Shown: positions 62,256-64,000 of the stretch, piece by piece | How the letters are laid out: every line of letters begins with the position of its first letter | Position numbering within the stretch: position 1 is the stretch's first letter | DNA from: Prorocentrum cordatum | Taxonomy: Eukaryota; Sar; Dinophyceae; Prorocentrales; Prorocentraceae | DNA: 64,000 bases | Assembly (NCBI GenBank): GCA_963575745.1 | Contig: CAUYUJ010015847.1 | Location: 12,501-76,500, forward strand | Reading direction: 5' to 3' | The notes under the pieces: generated by a model | What the model was told of the DNA's origin: nothing | The model's input: the letters and a program-made list of their open reading frames with translations, nothing else | Database searches by the model: none | Made by a program: the position numbers and the translations under genes

Positions 62256-63840
62256 TCAGTCGACGCACACATATATGAAAGAGTATGCTGGAACGGGTCT
62301 TATGGCGAGACCGCGCGCATCGCTGGCGATATTCGCCAGGCGATCTACACCGCGAAGAGCTTCCAGCAGGCGCTCTTCAGCGGCCGCCGTTTGTCGGTCC
62401 GAAAAGGCCCCAACCACAAACATTTTTCGCCACTTGAGATTGTGGCCCACCATGTGGGTGGGGTGAGGGCGGGGCCCGCGTGCGTTTCTTTCACATCGAT
62501 AGCACAGGCCGCCCTGCCACCTCCACGCGGGGTCGCTGGTGGACCCCACGTACGCGGATGCATCTTCTCCAGATGAATCACAGCGCACGTGTGCAACGAT
62601 GCGGCCCAAAAGCGCGTGCTCTGTGATGTCCAGCAGCGGGGTCCGCACCTCGATGTGATCGGGGTATCTCGCCGCGGCTTGCCGGGCGACGAGCGCCGCG
62701 TCATCGCGCGCCGTCTCCCAGAGGATCCGCAGCCGCTCCTCTGGGGGCGGCGGCGGCGCCCACCTGATCCTCCTCTCTGTCGTCGTAGGACGGGCGCCAC
62801 GATCATTCGGCAACAGCGGGCCACCTGCTGGCGATCGCACGGCCGCCGCCTGCGGCGGGGCTGCAGCTGGCCGCGAGGCCGCCGCCGCCGGCTGTGTTCC
62901 TCCAGCGCCCGCCACCCCAGCAGCGCCCGCCGCCCGCGAGCCTCGCGACGACGACGGCGACGACGACGGCGACGACGATGGCGACGGCGACGACGACGAC
63001 GATAACAACGACGACGACGACGACGTCGACGACGAGGACGACGACGACGGCGATGGCCGGGCGACGACGACGACGACGACGGCCTCCAGCGTCCGCCGCC
63101 GCTCCTCCTCCAGGAGGTCCAGCGACCGCCTCCCCAGCAACAGGGCTCGCCGCCCGCGAGCCTCCAGCGCCCACCGCCGCTCCAGCACCGTCCGCGGCCC
63201 GCAGGCTTCCAGCTGCGTCCGCCGCCGCCCCGCCGGCAGCAGCGCCCGCCCGCGGGCCCCCAGCAGCAGCAGCGTCCGCCGCCGCCGCCAGGTGGCCTCC
63301 AGGGGGGCGCTCAAGCCCCAGCGCCCGCTGCCCACCACCACCAGCAGCAGCGCCCGTCGCCTGCAGGTCTCCAGGCTTGTTGTCGCCGCTGCCAGCGCCA
63401 GCAGTAGTAGTTGTCGCGCGCCACTGCCGAGCCGTCCATCCGCCGACCATCGACGATGAGGATGGCGGTAGCGAGCTGGTCGCGATGATGCCGCGGGCGT
63501 CGCCGCAAGCCACGGCCGCCGGGCCGTCGTCGCCGCCAGCCGCTGTCCGTGCTCTCGTCGCCGCAGGCCACGTGCCCGCGCCAGCAGCGTCCGCCGTCGT
63601 GCCACCCTGTTGTTGGCCTCCAGGATTGGCCAACTCCTCCTCCTCCCCAGCAGCTCTGCCGAAGAGCCTCCTCCTCCTACTAGGTGGACTTCGGCCCCGC
63701 CGACGAGCCTTCTGCGCTGGAGTCGACGGGCTGAAGGACGGGCTGAAGGGAGTCGGTGACTCCAGCAACCACGGGCGCCGAGGCACAGCAGGGCGGCGCG
63801 GCGGCGACTCCAGCAACCATGGGCGCAACAACTGCGCCAT
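62256..63840 (-). CDS. GIY-YIG-like nuclease-domain protein, retroposed, with low-complexity N-terminus
   Basis: ATG at 63840 starts MAQLLRPWLLESPPRRPAVP. The next 300 or so codons are Ala/Gly/Arg/Ser-rich, and the frame must change once within them (GAC/GCC repeat region, about 62900-63500). The C-terminal part reads ITEHALLGRIVAHVRC, SAYVGSTSDPAWRWQGG, HPTHMVGHNLKWRKMFVVGA and RQTAAAEERLLEALRG. YVGST..P..R followed by H...W..M.VV and a Glu-bearing helix is the GIY-YIG pattern, with Tyr, Arg and Glu in catalytic positions; the first GIY triad is not clear. The gene appears intronless and has a spliced-leader relic 30 nt upstream, so it looks like a reinserted mRNA copy. It could be a host gene of unknown role or a homing-type nuclease. 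Confidence 0.6.
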
Positions 63841-63870
63841 GATGGCTGAAATGGTGCTGTGTTTAAGCTA

Positions 63871-63892
63871 CTTGAGCCAACACAGCTACGGA
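63871..63892 (-). other. Relic of the dinoflagellate spliced leader
   Basis: In minus-strand sense the 22 bases begin TCCGTAGC and end TTGGCTCAAG, matching the canonical leader at 19 of 22 positions (differences only in the middle, TGTG against CATT). It lies 30 nt before the ATG at 63840. Leader relics in genomic DNA mark reverse-transcribed, reinserted trans-spliced mRNAs. Confidence 0.75.
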
Positions 63893-64000
63893 CATGATGA
63901 TGATGATGAATAATAATAATAATGATAAAGCAACGGTGGTTTCTGGATGTTTCTGGGTGGTGGGTGAAGGGGGCGGGTGGGTGGGTGGTGTGTGGTGGTG
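63893..64000. other. Window end, no gene seen
   Basis: (GAT)n and (AAT)n short tracts and a GGTGGGTGGTGTG run at the very end. It would be the upstream region of the retroposed gene. Confidence 0.5.

Overview
This window looks like nuclear DNA of a dinoflagellate. The reasons are: (i) coding islands of 60-600 bp separated by kilobases of simple repeats; (ii) splice donors that are mostly GC or GA with AG acceptors; (iii) a 22-nt match (19/22) to the dinoflagellate spliced leader just upstream of an ATG at 63840(-); (iv) protein families that I recall as greatly expanded in dinoflagellates; (v) many short inverted-repeat elements sitting inside introns. No rRNA, tRNA, CRISPR or prokaryotic operon structure is visible. 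One 100-N assembly gap lies at 31395-31494.

Layout. 0-17 kb (+): four exons of a plastid-type fructose-1,6-bisphosphatase (822-892, 5519-5609, 11549-11653, 16961-17023), joined in phase across introns of 4.6, 5.9 and 5.3 kb. The introns hold at least six unrelated MITE-like families, GGA/TCC microsatellites, a 1.9-kb foldback element (14699-16602) and one small opposite-strand gene (12413-13003). 17-21.6 kb: minisatellites. 22-31.4 kb (+): a large non-LTR-type retroelement with a coiled-coil/disordered ORF1, a 1.9-kb block of nested satellites, a candidate -1 frameshift site (27089-27141), and an ORF2 in which an RNase H domain precedes an APE-type endonuclease. The reverse transcriptase expected next is lost at the gap.

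31.5-64 kb: all recognisable genes are on the minus strand. Read right to left they are a GIY-YIG-like gene with a spliced-leader relic (63840-62256), a six-exon dinoflagellate-type gene (61708-52902), an exon carrying a complete C5-cytosine DNA methyltransferase domain (48367-47282), and a gene with a BED-like zinc finger (about 40326-35141). Their introns and intergenic spaces are filled by recurring mobile-looking families. The clearest is a family with inverted ends CCCTACCTAGG...CCTAGGTAGGG and a TTAGC/ATAGC satellite core (five copies), one of which has a paralogous empty site. A second is a GAT-satellite composite element (four partial or whole copies). A third is a degenerate TCTTGGGGCC repeat family.

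The genes do not form a pathway. The unifying theme is gene architecture: short exons interrupted by inverted-repeat insertions, some of which appear to be spliced out as introns. Several reading-frame breaks fall in homopolymers, so some may be assembly errors rather than mutations. Frames, splice sites and repeat limits were read by eye and are approximate where stated.
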